The position numbers and the translations under genes are program-made. Shown here piece by piece: positions 37,692 to 47,099 of a stretch of 64,000 nt of DNA; positions within the stretch are counted from its first letter, which is position 1; every line of letters begins with the position of its first letter. This DNA is from Pseudovibrio sp. Ad37 (lineage in GTDB: Bacteria > Pseudomonadota > Alphaproteobacteria > Rhizobiales > Stappiaceae): contig NZ_LMCF01000016.1 of NCBI RefSeq assembly GCF_001623075.1, positions 62,001-126,000 of the forward strand, given 5' to 3'. The notes below the pieces were generated by a model. It did no database searches and had not been told where the DNA came from. It was given only the letters and a program-made list of their open reading frames with translations.

Positions 37692-39173
37692 ATGTTTGGT
37701 AGACGTGGCAACGGTGAATTTGGAAACAAAAATCCAAAGTCTGCTCCAGTAAATCCTGCGATACAGAAACAGACAACAAAGACTGCTGTCCAGGACACAC
37801 CAAGCACTGCAAAACCTAAGTCGTCTGGCTCCGAAATTCAGCAGGAAAAGCCCAAAGAAACTGCTCCTGAAACACAACGAACTCAGGAGTACTACGCAAC
37901 CAAGGCATCGATCTTTAATGCGTTGGTGGAGGCAATTGACCTTTCGCAGTTAAGCCGTCTTGATCAAGAGGATGCCCGCGATGAGATCCGGGATGTCGTC
38001 AATGACATTATCGCTCTCAAAAATCTCGTCATGTCGATTGCTGAGCAGGAGGACCTGCTCGAAGATATTTGTAACGATGTGTTGGGCTATGGACCACTTG
38101 AGCCGCTTTTAGCCCGTGATGACATTGCCGATATCATGGTGAACGGGGCGAACACCATCTACATCGAAACAGCTGGCATGGTGGAGCAAACAAACATTCA
38201 GTTTCGCGATAATCGTCAGCTGATGAACATCTGCCAGCGGATTGTGTCTCAGGTTGGTCGTCGTGTGGATGAAGCCAGCCCGATATGTGATGCGCGCCTT
38301 CCTGATGGCTCTCGTGTGAACGTGATCGCCCCGCCTCTGTCATTAGACGGGCCTGCATTGACAATTCGTAAGTTTAAGAAAGACAAGCTTACGCTCGATC
38401 AGCTGGTGAATTTTGGTTCGATTTCGCGTGAAGGCGCTGAGATCCTGGAAATCATCGGCCGAGTACAATGTAACACGGTTATTTCTGGTGGTACGGGCTC
38501 AGGCAAAACCACACTTCTCAACTGCTTGACGCGCTATATCGATAGCACGGAGCGCATTATCACTTGCGAAGATAGTGCCGAACTCCAACTTCAGCAGCCA
38601 CATGTCGTCAGATTGGAAACCAGACCTCCAAACCTGGAAGGTGAGGGTGAGATCACTATGCGTGATCTTGTAAAAAACTGTCTGCGTATGCGTCCTGAAC
38701 GTATCATCGTAGGTGAGGTTCGTGGCCCGGAAGTATTTGATTTGCTTCAGGCAATGAACACAGGCCATGATGGCTCAATGGGCACGATCCACTCTAACTC
38801 ACCACGTGAGTGTCTAAAGCGTATTGAATCCATGATCGCTCTTGGGGGGTTCTCTCTTCCATCTAAAACTGTACGTGAGATTATTGTTGGTTCTATTGAT
38901 GTGATTGTCCAGGCAGCACGCCTGAGAGATGGCTCACGCCGGATTACTCACATTACCGAAGTCGTAGGAATGGAGGGAGATGTCATCACGACACAAGACC
39001 TCTTCACCTATGAAATCACGGGAGAAGACGCGAATGGCAAAATCATAGGCCAGCATCGCTCCACTGGTATAGGACGTCCGCTCTTCTGGGAAAGAGCAAG
39101 ATACTTCAACGAGGAAGAGCGGCTAGCCCGCGCGCTGGATGCTTCAGACGTTTCTGGAGGATTACATGGCTGA
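37692..39173 (+). CDS. cpaF: Pilus assembly ATPase CpaF/TadA
   Basis: A 493-residue secretion ATPase. A low-complexity Pro/Thr/Lys-rich N-terminal tail precedes the conserved N-domain and the ATPase domain with Walker [13 protein letters not shown], Asp box [11 protein letters not shown], Walker B region [14 protein letters not shown] and His box [13 protein letters not shown]. It powers pilus extension from the cytoplasm. GGCGGA precedes the ATG. It overlaps tadB by eight bases. Confidence 0.96.
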   Translation: MFGRRGNGEFGNKNPKSAPVNPAIQKQTTKTAVQDTPSTAKPKSSGSEIQQEKPKETAPETQRTQEYYATKASIFNALVEAIDLSQLSRLDQEDARDEIRDVVNDIIALKNLVMSIAEQEDLLEDICNDVLGYGPLEPLLARDDIADIMVNGANTIYIETAGMVEQTNIQFRDNRQLMNICQRIVSQVGRRVDEASPICDARLPDGSRVNVIAPPLSLDGPALTIRKFKKDKLTLDQLVNFGSISREGAEILEIIGRVQCNTVISGGTGSGKTTLLNCLTRYIDSTERIITCEDSAELQLQQPHVVRLETRPPNLEGEGEITMRDLVKNCLRMRPERIIVGEVRGPEVFDLLQAMNTGHDGSMGTIHSNSPRECLKRIESMIALGGFSLPSKTVREIIVGSIDVIVQAARLRDGSRRITHITEVVGMEGDVITTQDLFTYEITGEDANGKIIGQHRSTGIGRPLFWERARYFNEEERLARALDASDVSGGLHG

Positions 39174-40185
39174 CTTGGATAACTTCTTGGCCTCTCCGCT
39201 CGCTGATTATCTGATTACAGTTTTGATTATGGTGAGTGTCGTTGGTGTCACATTCACACTCTTGATGCCTCTCTTTTCCAAAGACAAACTTGGGAAACGA
39301 AAAGAGGGCCTTGTTCAGAAAAATAGAACTCAACCAAACGGGCAATCTCAGAAGGTTGATGTTACAGCTCGTAGAAAAACCGTTCAGGATCAGCTTAATG
39401 CTATGGAGGCCGCGCAAGCTGCCAAGAAAAAAAATGCAGACAAGCCGATTTTTACCGACTGGATTGGGCAAGCTGGCCTATCCTGGTCTAAGCCCAAATT
39501 CTATTTCATCTCAATGGTGTGTGGCTGCATTGTCTTTACTTTAAGTTTTTTCTCCGGGCAGCCTTTATGGATTTCAATTGCTCTTCTTTTTGTGGGCGTG
39601 TTCGGATTACCTCGATTCTATGTTTCGAGGCGGCGAAAAAAACGGTTCAACCAATTCCTTGATGAGTTTCCCAATGCAGTCGATATCATTGTTCGTGGCA
39701 TCAAATCAGGCATGCCTTTAGGAGATTGCATGCATATTGCTGCTTCTGAGGCGAAAGACCCTGTTGGGTTAGAATTCTCACTTGTACTGGATAAGATGCA
39801 AATGGGGATACCGCTGGCTGAAGCAATCCAGAACATGCCGAAAAGAGTACCACTGCAAGAAACAAACTTCCTTGCGATTGTAATTGCTATTCAAGCGCAA
39901 GCCGGTGGTAGCCTCTCAGATGCGCTCAATAACCTTTCAAAGACGTTGCGTCAGCGTAAAGAGATGAAAGGAAAAATTCGAGCCGTCAGCCAGGAAGCAA
40001 AATCATCGGCAGCAATCATCGGCTCTCTGCCCTTCTTAGTGACGATCATGTTGTACTTAATCGCACCAAGTTACATTCGCTTACTCGTGGATACAGATAT
40101 TGGCTTAATTCTCATCGCTGTTGGTTTAACTTGGATGACACTTGGAATCTTGGTCATGCGTAAAATGATTGATTTCAAGATATAG
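39166..40185 (+). CDS. tadB: Tad inner-membrane platform protein TadB
   Basis: A 339-residue membrane protein with a T2SS_F domain (RFNQFLDEFPNAVDIIVRGIKSGMPL...) between two pairs of transmembrane helices, and an N-terminal helix followed by a charged linker. The ATG at 39166, with GGAGG five bases upstream inside cpaF, is preferred to 39139. TadB and TadC together form the platform that couples CpaF to the pilus. Confidence 0.94.
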   Translation: MADLDNFLASPLADYLITVLIMVSVVGVTFTLLMPLFSKDKLGKRKEGLVQKNRTQPNGQSQKVDVTARRKTVQDQLNAMEAAQAAKKKNADKPIFTDWIGQAGLSWSKPKFYFISMVCGCIVFTLSFFSGQPLWISIALLFVGVFGLPRFYVSRRRKKRFNQFLDEFPNAVDIIVRGIKSGMPLGDCMHIAASEAKDPVGLEFSLVLDKMQMGIPLAEAIQNMPKRVPLQETNFLAIVIAIQAQAGGSLSDALNNLSKTLRQRKEMKGKIRAVSQEAKSSAAIIGSLPFLVTIMLYLIAPSYIRLLVDTDIGLILIAVGLTWMTLGILVMRKMIDFKI

Positions 40186-40195
40186 GAGCCCAGAG

Positions 40196-41170
40196 ATGTC
40201 AATTGCAGATCTTGGAAACAGCAACTTATTTGTAGTCATTCTCACATTACTTGCGGTATCAGGAACAGCCTATACGCTTTTAATGCCTCTATTTGAGCGC
40301 GATGAACTTAAAAGCCGTATGAAATCGGTTGCTCTTGAGAGGGATAAAATTCGAGCACGTGAACGTAATCGATTAGCCAACAGTAAAGAGGTTGAACGTG
40401 CTTCCCTTCGAAGTAGCCCTAAAGAAAGTGTGCGAGAATTTGTCGATAAATATAACCTTAAAAATACTTTATCGAATGATGGGTTAGTTAGAAAACTAAA
40501 AATGGCAGGATATAGAGGATCATCTCCTCTCTATTCATATTTGTTTATGCAGATTATGTTGCCTATAGGTTTTTTTATTCTTGCATTTGTTTATCTCGCT
40601 GCCATTTTGAAGTTAGATGTTCCCGTCTTGGGTGTGCTTTGTATTAGTTTGCTATTCTCGGCGATCGGATTCTATGCACCTAGTATTTCTGTGCAAAATC
40701 AAATTTCGAAACGACAAGAAACCATTCGATTAGCGTGGCCGGATGCCATGGATTTGATGCTCATCTGTGTCGAGTCTGGCATGTCGATTGAGGCTGCTTT
40801 TAAGAAAGTTGCAGAAGAAATTGGAGCTCAATCTGCAGCACTCGCTGAAGAACTTGTTCTAGCTAATGCAGAGCTTTCTTACTTAGATGAGCGAAAGAAA
40901 GCTTACCAAAATCTGGCAGAACGAACAGGCCTTGACGGTGTGAAGAATGTTGTTATCGCGCTCACACAGGCTGAGAGATACGGGACACCAATTGGGAATG
41001 CCCTTAGAGTTCTGTCAGATGAAAACCGTCAAGCTCGTATGCAGGAAGCCGAACGCAAAGCGGCGGGATTACCACCTAAGCTAACCGTTCCTATGATGCT
41101 ATTTTTCATGCCTGTTCTGTTTATAGTTATTATTGGTCCTGCAGTAATTCAAGTCATGCAAACATTTTAA
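40196..41170 (+). CDS. tadC: Tad inner-membrane platform protein TadC
   Basis: A 324-residue homologue of TadB: N-terminal helix, charged linker, then helices around a T2SS_F domain (RLAWPDAMDLMLICVESGMSIEAAFKKVAEE). The ending PPKLTVPMMLFFMPVLFIVIIGPAVI is family-typical. AGGAG eight bases before the ATG at 40196. It closes the + strand block; tadD follows on the opposite strand four bases away. Codon use is AT-rich. Confidence 0.94.
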   Translation: MSIADLGNSNLFVVILTLLAVSGTAYTLLMPLFERDELKSRMKSVALERDKIRARERNRLANSKEVERASLRSSPKESVREFVDKYNLKNTLSNDGLVRKLKMAGYRGSSPLYSYLFMQIMLPIGFFILAFVYLAAILKLDVPVLGVLCISLLFSAIGFYAPSISVQNQISKRQETIRLAWPDAMDLMLICVESGMSIEAAFKKVAEEIGAQSAALAEELVLANAELSYLDERKKAYQNLAERTGLDGVKNVVIALTQAERYGTPIGNALRVLSDENRQARMQEAERKAAGLPPKLTVPMMLFFMPVLFIVIIGPAVIQVMQTF

Positions 41171-41174
41171 CCCG

Positions 41175-41957
41175 TCACGCCTTGCCTAGCATGGTCTTCA
41201 AATACGCTACATTCTCTGCTGCTTGGCGTGGGTTTATGTCGGATTGGGCGAGGCGGACGGCTTCGTCAAACCGGCCTTGCAGTCCAAGGGTCAGAGCAAG
41301 GTTCTGGCGAACCTGACTGCCAGCTTCGCCGGTATCCAGTGCTGTTCGTAAAGTTGTCTCTGCGTTGCGCAGATCGCCTCCCAGCAGGTAGGACATTCCC
41401 AGGTTATTCAAAACAGTTGGCTCATTTGGCGAAAGCTTCAGCGCTTGCTGGTAGGTTGAGCGTGCTTGTTTAGTCTCACCAAGCTGATCCAGAATAGCCG
41501 CCTTGGCAGAAAGCATCTTCCAGTTTGGCTGTGCTGGGTCGAACGCATTGTCGATGACATTGAGCGCTTCCTGCAACTTGCCGTTTTCAGCTAGCACTTT
41601 GCCATAGCTTGCCGCAATCGTGTTGTTATCAGCATTGGCGATGACACCACGTCGTAAAATTGCTTCTGCTTGTTGGCCTTGGCCATCAATTCTCAAAGCT
41701 GCTGCAAAGTTCAGGATTGTACGTGGGCTTTTCTGGTCCTTGGCATACGCTCCGCCCCAGTAGGCGAGGGCTTGTTGCATCTCTTGTGAGCCGGGCTCAA
41801 GTTGCTGACTCTGAGAGATAGATGCCTGAGCGCGTTGTTTGTTGGTTGCGCAGCCGGAAAGTGCAAGCCCGCAAACCAGCAGCAGTGAAACAGCTGTTGC
41901 ACTTCTTAAAATGCCACAAAACATCTTGGTTGTGTGTGTGCGGTCAAATACGGCCAT
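41175..41957 (-). CDS. tadD: Tad pilus lipoprotein TadD (TPR repeats)
   Basis: A 260-residue lipoprotein (lipobox LSGC) with at least four tetratricopeptide repeats, e.g. PRTILNFAAALRIDGQGQQAEAIL and PTVLNNLGMSYLLGGDLRNAETTLR. TadD acts as a pilotin or assembly scaffold at the inner face of the outer membrane. GAGGG precedes the ATG at 41957. Its stop is four bases from the end of tadC, so the two are convergent; it must have its own promoter in the gap shared with the aminopeptidase gene. Confidence 0.88.
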   Translation of the reverse strand: MAVFDRTHTTKMFCGILRSATAVSLLLVCGLALSGCATNKQRAQASISQSQQLEPGSQEMQQALAYWGGAYAKDQKSPRTILNFAAALRIDGQGQQAEAILRRGVIANADNNTIAASYGKVLAENGKLQEALNVIDNAFDPAQPNWKMLSAKAAILDQLGETKQARSTYQQALKLSPNEPTVLNNLGMSYLLGGDLRNAETTLRTALDTGEAGSQVRQNLALTLGLQGRFDEAVRLAQSDINPRQAAENVAYLKTMLGKA

Positions 41958-42156
41958 GGAACCCTCAGCAACGAAGCAATTCAAATATTGTTTGAAAATC
42001 TAATATTATCCCTAATTTCTGGTTAATTTGGCTTAGCTAAGCCCTTGGTTGGACGGGGAGCAGCAAGCCGAATGTCTTGCGCAGAACCAGTAACGTCGTT
42101 AGGTTGCCACAAAGCTGCCCGAATAGGACAGAACACAAATTTCAAACATCTCATAA

Positions 42157-43551
42157 ATGGAGCTCCCGGTGCACGGTCCGTTAATTTCTGCCGATGAAAC
42201 AGTAAATCCAATCCCGGTTGTAGCGCTCTCCGCGAGTGAGTTGGACGCGCATCTTGATGCCTCTGGTGCCATGGCAAAGTCTTGGGCAAAAGCGCAGGAG
42301 TTTACAGCTGCTTTTGGAGAAACTCTGGCAGTTCCAAATGAAGCCGGTGAGATTGAAACCATTCTGTTCGGCTACGGCGAAAGCCAGAGAGACGCTTTAG
42401 AAACAGGCGCTGCTCTTAACAAAAAGCTCCCAACTGGCGTGTTTGAACTGTCGAAAGGTTTTGAAGATCCAGCTGGTATCGCTCTCGGTTTCTCTCTCGC
42501 AGCCTACCGTTTTGATGCCTATAAGAAAATTCCTGCGCCGAAGTCTCAGCTAGTCATCAGCGAGCCGGGCATTTTGGAAGAGCTGGCACCAATTATCGCT
42601 GGTGCGCACCTTGCAAAAGATCTCATCAATACCCCTGCAAATGATATGGGGCCGGAAGAACTAGCCGCAGCAGCTTGTCAGCTTTTTGAAGATCACGGCG
42701 GATCCTCAAAAATCATCATGGGTGATGTTCTGGAGAACGAGTTTCCGCTTGTGCATGCTGTCGGCAATGGCAGTGACAGAGCGCCGCGTCTGATTGATGC
42801 GACCTGGGGTAAAGAGACTGATCCGAAAATCACGTTGGTCGGCAAAGGCGTAATTTTCGACAGTGGTGGCTTGGACGTGAAGCCAGCTGCCGGCATGATC
42901 CTTATGAAAAAGGATATGGGTGGCGCGGCAAATGTTCTTGGCCTAGCAGCAATGATCATGAAAGCCGAGCTGCCAATGCGCTTGCGCGTGATTATTCCTG
43001 CAGTTGAAAATGCGATCTCGGGCCGCTCATTCCGCCCGTCAGACATTTTTACAAGTCGTAAGGGCCTTTCTGTCGAGATCGGTAACACAGATGCTGAAGG
43101 ACGCTTGGTCCTGGCAGATGCACTTGCGCTGGCTGATGAAGAGAGCCCGGAGCTGATTGTTGATATGGCAACGCTGACGGGTGCAGCCCGTGTCGCACTG
43201 GGGCCTGATTTGCCGCCATACTATACAGATGATGAGGACTTGGCTGAAACGATCGCTGTTCACAGTGAAGCGGTGAATGATCCTTTGTGGCGCTTGCCGC
43301 TCTGGAAGCCATACAAAAAGTACATCACCTCCAAAACAGCTGATCTGGCAAACATCAACACAAGCGGAGCAGGTTTTGCAGGCTCAATCACTGCAGCCTT
43401 GTTCCTTCAGAGATTCGTTGAAAACGCAGGCAGCTGGGTGCATCTTGATATCTACGGTTGGACCCCAATTGAGAAAGATTTTAGGACCCATGGCGGAGAA
43501 GCCCAGGCAATTCGGGCACTTTTTGACATGTTGAAGACCCGATTTGGCTAA
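42157..43551 (+). CDS. M17 family leucyl aminopeptidase
   Basis: A 464-residue cytosolic aminopeptidase with two metal ions. The signature NTDAEGRLVLADAL is intact, with GKGVIFDSGGLDVKPA, MKKDMGGAANVLGLA and HLDIYGWTP. It is slightly shorter than E. coli PepA and resembles the alphaproteobacterial branch with a shorter N-domain. Located between the two tad blocks and divergent from tadD; probably unrelated to piliation. Confidence 0.92.
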   Translation: MELPVHGPLISADETVNPIPVVALSASELDAHLDASGAMAKSWAKAQEFTAAFGETLAVPNEAGEIETILFGYGESQRDALETGAALNKKLPTGVFELSKGFEDPAGIALGFSLAAYRFDAYKKIPAPKSQLVISEPGILEELAPIIAGAHLAKDLINTPANDMGPEELAAAACQLFEDHGGSSKIIMGDVLENEFPLVHAVGNGSDRAPRLIDATWGKETDPKITLVGKGVIFDSGGLDVKPAAGMILMKKDMGGAANVLGLAAMIMKAELPMRLRVIIPAVENAISGRSFRPSDIFTSRKGLSVEIGNTDAEGRLVLADALALADEESPELIVDMATLTGAARVALGPDLPPYYTDDEDLAETIAVHSEAVNDPLWRLPLWKPYKKYITSKTADLANINTSGAGFAGSITAALFLQRFVENAGSWVHLDIYGWTPIEKDFRTHGGEAQAIRALFDMLKTRFG

Positions 43552-43662
43552 GCAAAGTACGGATTGCGCTGTCAAAATTACTTAATACCTCAATCTGGTA
43601 AGGGTCCCGAAATGATTTGCAGGCTAGGTTTTAGCCTGCAATAGGGATTAGGACGAATAAAT

Positions 43663-44013
43663 ATGCCCGTAGAGATCCGCCCGTCGCAGGCGCTTAAGCT
43701 ATGGCATGATGTAGTGTTGGAATTGGTGCGCGCAGCAGATCAGGATTTGACTGCTCGCCAAATGTCTATTCTTTTAACTGTATATCTTGAGCCTCCACCA
43801 CATACCGTGCGCGGACTTGCGCAAAAGCTAGGGGTTACCAAGCCTGCAATTACGCGTGCCTTGGATACCCTTGGAACAAACAAGCTGCTTTCCAGAAAGC
43901 GTGATGAAAATGATCGACGCAATGTCGTTGTCACACGCACAGTTGCAGGGGCGCTGTATCTGGAACAGCTTGGTGATCTGGTATCAGAAAAAGCTCAAGA
44001 CCTTTCGCGTTGA
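43663..44013 (+). CDS. MarR family winged-helix regulator
   Basis: A 116-residue protein with a winged helix: TVRGLAQKLGVTKPAITRALDTLGTNKLLSRKRDENDRRNVVVTRT is the recognition helix plus wing. It is shorter than typical MarR proteins (about 140-150), lacking part of the C-terminal dimer helix. GGATTAGGACG is the upstream site. The NlpC/P60 gene follows 63 bases downstream. Target unknown. Confidence 0.83.
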   Translation: MPVEIRPSQALKLWHDVVLELVRAADQDLTARQMSILLTVYLEPPPHTVRGLAQKLGVTKPAITRALDTLGTNKLLSRKRDENDRRNVVVTRTVAGALYLEQLGDLVSEKAQDLSR

Positions 44014-44076
44014 TCGAAAGGCGGAACCAAGACATTATCAATCCGCTATGCCATTCTGATTGGAGAGAGCTCCCAT

Positions 44077-44946
44077 ATGACTGTTCAACTTGACCGCCGT
44101 TTACATCCGGTAAGGCCAGATCTGGCTTCGACTGACTATCGCGGTCAGGTGCAATCCGAGCGCTTTGTCGAGGGGACAAACTATTCTGTAAAAGCAGACA
44201 AGGTTGAACTACGCGCTCGGCCAGACTTTGCATGCGGGATCGATACCGAACTGAATTTCGGCGAAACCTTTCGTGTATTCGAGACAACGAAAGAAGGATG
44301 GACTTGGGGCCAGCTGCAAACAGACGGATATGTTGGCTGGTTGCCGACAAACGTGCTGGGGCCTGTTGAACAAGCAACTCACAGAGTGATTGCCCTTCGC
44401 ACCTATCGTTATCCGGAAGCTGAAATGAAACGTGCAGCCCTGGGGCAGGTCTCAATGGGAGCACTCGTAAGCGTTGTGGGAAATGAGACCACGCGCGGGC
44501 TGGAATTTGCAAAGCTTGCTGATGGCTCGTTTATGGTCAAAAAACACTTGGTAGAGCAGACTGATAAAGCTGCCGACTGGGTGAAAGCAGCAGAAGCTAT
44601 GGTCGGAACGCCATATCTTTGGGGTGGACGCTCTACTCTAGGTCTGGATTGCTCCGGCTTGATCCAACTTGCACTCCAGACCGGCGGTATAAATGCCCCA
44701 CGTGACGCGGATATGCAGGAAGCCATGCTGGGCGAACAACTCGACCTCTCCAGTGGCCTGCCAACTTTGCGGCGCGGCGACTTGATGTTCTGGAAAGGGC
44801 ATGTGGGCGTTATGTCTGATTCTGAGACCTTGTTACATGCCAACGGTTACACAATGACGGTCGCTTATGAAGGGCTTCAGGCAGCTCTTAAACGCATTGG
44901 CGAGAACGAATTTGGCCAGCTCACCTCTGTGAAGAGGCTAAGTTGA
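44077..44946 (+). CDS. C40 (NlpC/P60) peptidase with bacterial SH3 domains
   Basis: A 289-residue cell-wall peptidase. Two SH3-like modules (about residues 30-160, e.g. GWTWGQLQTDGYVGWLP) precede an NlpC/P60 domain with catalytic Cys in GLDCSGLIQLAL, His in WKGHVGVM and the third polar residue near LLHANGY. Such enzymes cut the D-Glu-diaminopimelate bond in peptide stems or murein peptides. No signal peptide is visible, suggesting a role in murein peptide recycling in the cytoplasm (inference). Confidence 0.9.
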   Translation: MTVQLDRRLHPVRPDLASTDYRGQVQSERFVEGTNYSVKADKVELRARPDFACGIDTELNFGETFRVFETTKEGWTWGQLQTDGYVGWLPTNVLGPVEQATHRVIALRTYRYPEAEMKRAALGQVSMGALVSVVGNETTRGLEFAKLADGSFMVKKHLVEQTDKAADWVKAAEAMVGTPYLWGGRSTLGLDCSGLIQLALQTGGINAPRDADMQEAMLGEQLDLSSGLPTLRRGDLMFWKGHVGVMSDSETLLHANGYTMTVAYEGLQAALKRIGENEFGQLTSVKRLS

Positions 44947-45086
44947 AACGATGTTTACCCGTGCTTAACCATAAAGCGTATTATCGGCATATCTGACCCG
45001 TCAATTCGCGCAAATTAGGTTTTCGTTCACTAAAATAATCGCACAAATAACTAGTAAAATTTAACAGTTATTCGGTGGGGTTTGCC

Positions 45087-45596
45087 GTGTTTTGGAAGCT
45101 GCAAAAACAGGTCTCTGATCGTTCGTCAAAAATTGCCTCTGTCGCAATCTCTACTGCGATGATCGCAGGCATCTCCGCTACCTCAATCACACCCGCCTCT
45201 GCGGATGTTGAGGTGGTCGCCGACCAGGCAAAAGTCTTCCGTCTCGAAGAGCCTGCCGAAACCATCATTCTTGGAAACCCAAGTATCGCAGATGTGACAG
45301 TGCACGACCGCCTGACAATCGTGATCACCGGCAAATCCTACGGCACCACTAATCTGGTTGTCCTGAACGATGCCTCTGAGCCCGTTGTAGAAGAGCTGAT
45401 CACCGTAACAGCAGAAATGGCCGGCTACGTTGCCGTCCACCGCAACAACAGCCGCTTCACCTACTCCTGCAACCCCGACTGCCATGAAGTCCTACGTCTA
45501 GGTGACAATAAGAAAAAGATCGAGGATGTCGCCGCGACCATCAGCATGCGCAACGAACTGGCAGAAAATGGGATTGTAGCAAAAGGCAGTCAGTAA
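45087..45596 (+). CDS. Pilus assembly protein with isolated CpaC/RcpA N-terminal domain
   Basis: A 169-residue exported protein: signal peptide ending near ASADV, then a single T2SS/T3SS_N-type domain (AKVFRLEEPAETIILGNPSIADVTVHDRLTIVITGKSYGTTNLVVL) that parallels the N-domain of the secretin at 34161. The C-terminal part has a Cys pair YSCNPDCHEVL that could form a disulfide. GGTGGGG lies six bases before the GTG at 45087; GTG 45075 is an alternative. It begins the second tad block before two pseudopilin genes. Confidence 0.85.
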   Translation: MFWKLQKQVSDRSSKIASVAISTAMIAGISATSITPASADVEVVADQAKVFRLEEPAETIILGNPSIADVTVHDRLTIVITGKSYGTTNLVVLNDASEPVVEELITVTAEMAGYVAVHRNNSRFTYSCNPDCHEVLRLGDNKKKIEDVAATISMRNELAENGIVAKGSQ

Positions 45597-45655
45597 ATTG
45601 GAACAGTCCAATACCCCTCATTACAGTTAGAAAGTTGCGCTGAAGGGAACGAAGG

Positions 45656-46189
45656 GTGGGATATTCAAAGTCGAGAAAATTACTCTCTGACAACAAAGGT
45701 GTCACGGCAATTGAGTTTGCAATAGTCGCTCCGATGTTGTTTGCAATTATATTGGCTATAATCGAACTTGGTATTTCGTTTCTTGTTGAGGTGCTATTGG
45801 ACAATGCTTTAGCTGATGCTGCGAGGCAAATTAGGACTGGGCAAGTTTACTATGCCGAAAAAGATGGAAACTACAGCAAAACTAAGTTCAAGAACGTAAT
45901 TCTTGATGGGGGGACGGGACTTCTTAAGTCGGTGGAAGATAAGCTTTATATTGATGTCGTATCTTTTAAAAATTTTGAAGACATCCCAAAACCAAAGCCG
46001 ATAATCAAGGAAGGCAAAGTCGTAATGGAGCAGAATTGGAAGCCAGGGGGCCCCAGCAATGTAGTCTTGGTTAGAGTAGTTTGTGCTTGGCCAATGATTA
46101 CCTCCATGATGGCAGAAATATTCGGACAAGCTACGAACGGCAACCGAATTCTTGTTGCAACAGAAGTTTTTAGAAATGAGCCTTTCTAA
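45656..46189 (+). CDS. TadE-like pseudopilin
   Basis: A 177-residue protein with a short basic leader, then G-VTAIEFAIVAPMLFAIILAIIELGISF: the TadE-like motif with Glu at +5 and a hydrophobic N-helix, a probable substrate of CpaA. The rest is a small periplasmic domain without a recognised motif. GTG start after AAGGGAACGAAGG. Clearly AT-rich. It is followed 10 bases later by a second pseudopilin. Confidence 0.87.
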   Translation: MGYSKSRKLLSDNKGVTAIEFAIVAPMLFAIILAIIELGISFLVEVLLDNALADAARQIRTGQVYYAEKDGNYSKTKFKNVILDGGTGLLKSVEDKLYIDVVSFKNFEDIPKPKPIIKEGKVVMEQNWKPGGPSNVVLVRVVCAWPMITSMMAEIFGQATNGNRILVATEVFRNEPF

Positions 46190-46199
46190 CAACTGACGA

Positions 46200-46826
46200 G
46201 TGAAGCTGCTTATGAAATTTCGTGCAAGATTACTCAATTTAGTAGGTGGCTTTTCCAAAAGCCAAGCGGGTGTGGCCGCAATCGAATTTGCAATGACAAT
46301 CCCATTTTTGTTGTTTTTGTTTGTCGGTATGGTCGAGCTGATAACGGCAATTTCATATGATCGCCGTGTTAGTAAAACTGGCTCGTCGATTGCAGATCTT
46401 GTTGCACGTTCTAGTGACGTGACTGGCAAAATGGATGATATCGAAAGAGCAATCGCACATCAAATGACACCGTATGATGATGCAGATATTGATGTAAGAA
46501 TTGGGATGGTTTTGATCAAGGCCAACTCTCCTGAAATTGTTTGGAGTTGGGGAAACAAGGTTCCTGTTCCCTGGGCTAAGGGAAGTAAACCTGATGGTGT
46601 AAGCTTCTCCGCCAATATGAAAAGCAATGGGCAGTATTACCTCATTTCAACATCAAGCCTTGATTACAACTTCATTCTAGGGAAATTGCTTTCTAACCTA
46701 AGTCAGGTTTTAACTGGAGAGAGTGATCAATTTACATCTATCGCTCTCAGTGACAGCTTTGTACTTCATCCACGGAAAGTCTCATGTGTGGAATATTACA
46801 ACAGCTGCGCCAACTATCCATCATAA
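46200..46826 (+). CDS. TadE/TadF-like pseudopilin
   Basis: A 208-residue protein with leader ...SQAG followed by VAAIEFAMTIPFLLFLFVGMVELI and YDRRVSKTGSSIADLVARSSD, as in TadF/TadE-like minor pilins. Two Cys near the C-terminus (CVEYYNSC) could form a disulfide. Start at GTG 46200 or ATG 46212. No TadG-like von Willebrand gene follows; the next 270 bases are non-coding. Confidence 0.85.
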   Translation: MKLLMKFRARLLNLVGGFSKSQAGVAAIEFAMTIPFLLFLFVGMVELITAISYDRRVSKTGSSIADLVARSSDVTGKMDDIERAIAHQMTPYDDADIDVRIGMVLIKANSPEIVWSWGNKVPVPWAKGSKPDGVSFSANMKSNGQYYLISTSSLDYNFILGKLLSNLSQVLTGESDQFTSIALSDSFVLHPRKVSCVEYYNSCANYPS

Positions 46827-47099
46827 TAACAACTACGTAAGATTTAGTGCTGTAATCTAAATATTGATGTGTCATAACTTCGCAGATCGCCAAAAACTGC
46901 TGTTTTGTGATCTTTACCGATAGATTTGTTAGCTCAAATGTTGAATAAGCGCCCCAAGCTTGGCGAAGAATTTAACGCACATATCGCTGAACAGTCACAG
47001 AGCTGCGATAGTATGGCTGAGACCTCCCCTTAAGAGCCCTATCGCAACACTCTTGAGCTCGGGCTGGTGCGGTATGTGGAAAATGAAAAGAGGCTATCA

